A DNA stretch of 64,000 nucleotides from G963664115 sp965216035 (lineage in GTDB: Bacteria; Acidobacteriota; Terriglobia; 20CM-2-55-15): contig CBDCFM010000018.1 in NCBI GenBank assembly GCA_965216035.1, forward strand, positions 1 to 64,000. The letters are read 5' to 3'. Shown here piece by piece: positions 62,314 to 64,000 of this stretch. Numbering within the stretch: the first letter of the stretch is position 1; every line of letters starts with the position of its first letter. A program made the position numbers and the translations under genes. The notes under the pieces are model-generated. The model did not search any database. It saw only the letters and a list, made by a program, of their open reading frames with translations, and had not been told where the DNA came from.

Positions 62314-64000
62314 ATGTTAAGGACCATCAAACTGGTTGCGGCGATGGGGACCGTCCTGGGTCTGTCACTCGTTGTCGTTGCGCAGCAGGACCAGACGCAG
62401 CCGAACCAGCAAATCGATCAGGATCTTCTCGAAGAAGCACATGAAAGGCTCTTGCAGGGTCAGAATGCGGCCGCAGAGGCCAGTCGGGTGACAGAGGCTC
62501 TGGCTTCGAGGTTGCCTGGTGATGGGGCTTCGTATGAGTCGGTGCCTCGAAATAATTTCATCGACGAACACATCTTTGGACGGATAGAGCGCGACAATAT
62601 TCCGCACGCGCCCCTGGCCGGTGACGATGAGTTTCTGAGAAGGGCTTACCTGGATCTGACCGGTTCTCTGCCGACACTCGAGAAGGCCCGTTCATTTCTG
62701 GCCGACACCGATCCGAGCAAGCGCGATGAGCTGATCGACTCGCTGATTGGCACGGAAGAATTCGCCGACCAGTGGGCGTATCACTGGGGCGAGTTGCTCC
62801 GGAACCGAATGCCGCCTATTCATATCTGGATCAAGGAATGGCTCAAGTCGGACCGGCCCTATAACGAGGTGTTCGCCGACATCGTGACGCCCACGACCAA
62901 GAATGCGAGGAGTTTCCCGACGGCGCTCACCTTCTATGATCCTATCGGCTATTTCGCGACTCGATGCGGAATGTGGACCGATGCGGACGATTACAAAGGT
63001 CTGAACCGTCTGGACTGGATTGATGAGATTACGACGGATATCGGGCGCGTGTTTCTGGGCCTGGATACGGCCTGCTTTTCCTGCCATGACGGCGCGGGGC
63101 ACACCGATAGCTTCAATCTTTTCTTGACCCGGATGAGGCGAACCGACTTCTGGAAGCAGGCGGCCTTCTACGGACAGATGCGAAACGTCGGACGCAGCGA
63201 CGGCAGTGCCCGCTCGTTCTACTTCGGCAGCAGCATGTTTGACGATCTGGCCCCCGGATACAACACGGGAGACGACGGACTTTACTACACTCCGGCAGAG
63301 ACCCGCTTCCCGCGCGATGGTAGAACCTACCAGCCGGCATTCCTGCTGACGGGAGAGGAACCGCGACCGGGCGAGTCACACCGAAAGGCCTTAGGCCGGA
63401 TACTGCCAACCCATATCCAATTCTCGCGCACGCTGGTCAACATCGTTTGGCAAAGGTTGATGGTGGTTGGTCTAGTCGAGCCCTACGACGGTTTTGACCT
63501 GGACCGGCTGGATCCCGCAAATCCACCACCGATGCCGTGGACACTTCAGCCGAGCAATCCCGAATTGTTGACTGCGCTGGCTGAAGACTTTCGCGGCAAT
63601 AACTTCAGTATTCATCGTGTTATCAAGACGATCATGAAGTCCAACGCGTATCAACTGTCCACCCGCTTTGGCGGTGAATGGGAGAATGCCTATATTCCGT
63701 ATCATGCGCGGCGGTTCGCCCGTGTATTGACGGGACCGGAGGCTGTCGATCTCATCGCTCAGGCAACTGGGACTCCGTATGAGCTCGAGCAAGACGGAGA
63801 GAGCCGCAGCTACGTCAAACAGATGCACAATCCAACCGACGTCAAGGGCCGTGGGCGAGGCGCTAATGAGGAGGTGAGGAACCTCTTCGCGTTCATGCAG
63901 GCGTATTACCAGGTCGAGCGTGCAGCGGCACCTGCGGACAAAAATATAACCAGTCCGACGCAGGCGATGATGATGATGAGTTCGCCCCTCGTTACCCAAC
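62314..64000 (+). CDS. DUF1549/DUF1553 (planctomycete cytochrome-like) protein, 3' cut by window end
   Basis: The ATG at 62314 has GAGGAGG 10-18 bases upstream and opens a signal peptide (VAAMGTVLGLSLVVVAQ). The frame is open to 64000 (562 codons shown). DUF1549 part: FIDEHIFGRIERDNIPHAPL, FLRRAYLDLTGSLPTLEKAR, the CxxCH-type DTACFSCHDGAGHTDSF. DUF1553 part: RTLVNIVWQRLMVVGLVEPY, NNFSIHRVIKTIMKSNAYQL. The end of DUF1553 (the ED-L-WALLNS-EF region) lies beyond the window. Usually followed by a DUF1501 gene. Confidence 0.9.
   Translation, partial: MLRTIKLVAAMGTVLGLSLVVVAQQDQTQPNQQIDQDLLEEAHERLLQGQNAAAEASRVTEALASRLPGDGASYESVPRNNFIDEHIFGRIERDNIPHAPLAGDDEFLRRAYLDLTGSLPTLEKARSFLADTDPSKRDELIDSLIGTEEFADQWAYHWGELLRNRMPPIHIWIKEWLKSDRPYNEVFADIVTPTTKNARSFPTALTFYDPIGYFATRCGMWTDADDYKGLNRLDWIDEITTDIGRVFLGLDTACFSCHDGAGHTDSFNLFLTRMRRTDFWKQAAFYGQMRNVGRSDGSARSFYFGSSMFDDLAPGYNTGDDGLYYTPAETRFPRDGRTYQPAFLLTGEEPRPGESHRKALGRILPTHIQFSRTLVNIVWQRLMVVGLVEPYDGFDLDRLDPANPPPMPWTLQPSNPELLTALAEDFRGNNFSIHRVIKTIMKSNAYQLSTRFGGEWENAYIPYHARRFARVLTGPEAVDLIAQATGTPYELEQDGESRSYVKQMHNPTDVKGRGRGANEEVRNLFAFMQAYYQVERAAAPADKNITSPTQAMMMMSSPLVTQ

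Noticed and set aside
1..64000. CRISPR array, prophage or integrative element
   Set aside because: No regular direct repeats with spacers, no integrase, terminase, capsid or recombinase frame was seen.

Overview
The window looks like a chromosomal segment of an uncultured Acidobacteriota, plausibly a Vicinamibacteria-like lineage. This is an inference from gene content: three DUF5916 outer-membrane proteins, six DUF6152 proteins, an Oar-like TonB receptor with a carboxypeptidase-regulatory domain, a reaction-centre-type diheme cytochrome, DUF1501 and DUF1549/1553 genes, and long secreted NHL-like propellers. No rRNA, tRNA, CRISPR array, integrase or transposase was seen. Most products carry a signal peptide, lipobox or Tat signal, so the region is devoted to the envelope and periplasm.

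Layout. 0-2.4 kb: 5'-truncated, frameshifted DUF5916 gene followed by a small element with terminal inverted repeats. 2.4-13.2 kb: two lipoproteins, a SnoaL-like protein, two sets of DUF6152 plus partner genes, an intact DUF5916 gene and an amidohydrolase. 13.5-19.1 kb: a complete DctPQM TRAP operon, a diheme cytochrome and a Tat-exported dienelactone-hydrolase-like protein. 19.5-26.1 kb: a sugar dehydrogenase, a class II aldolase-like protein, a metallo-hydrolase and two more DUF6152 sets, one of them broken. 26.3-33.8 kb: a periplasmic PaoABC-like molybdenum hydroxylase locus with two large-subunit paralogues and a degenerate HAD protein. 33.9-44.6 kb: three paralogous propeller genes (one a remnant), DUF1501 next to a DUF1549/1553 remnant, a metallothionein-like gene and a frameshifted DUF5916 gene. 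44.9-50.2 kb: an outer-membrane receptor divergent from a two-component system. 50.3-54.1 kb: a fifth DUF6152 set, a merTP-like pair and a TAXI solute-binding protein. 54.2-64 kb: an ankyrin/CxxCH/toroid protein, an alpha/beta hydrolase, an Oar-like receptor and a DUF1549/1553 gene cut by the window edge.

Main discovery. Four loci look like selenocysteine (Sec) genes that a standard ORF call splits or truncates. In three propeller paralogues an in-frame TGA lies at the same alignment position (after the residues PN). The peptide just beyond it is conserved, and in one copy the next codon is GTA, which cannot be a start. In the MerT-like gene two consecutive TGA codons replace the vicinal Cys pair that defines MerT. 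Each TGA is followed by a hairpin with a three-base apical loop GGC or GGU, 17 or 31 nt downstream, as expected of a bacterial SECIS. TGA is a normal stop in many other genes here, which argues against a reassigned code. No sel genes lie in the window, so Sec insertion remains an inference.

Second theme. A DUF6152 gene and an unnamed secreted partner family occur together five times, suggesting an expanded two-component periplasmic module of unknown function. Several single-base frameshifts (near 858, 23217, 23600, 34858 and 41800) are either real decay or assembly error and should be checked against reads.
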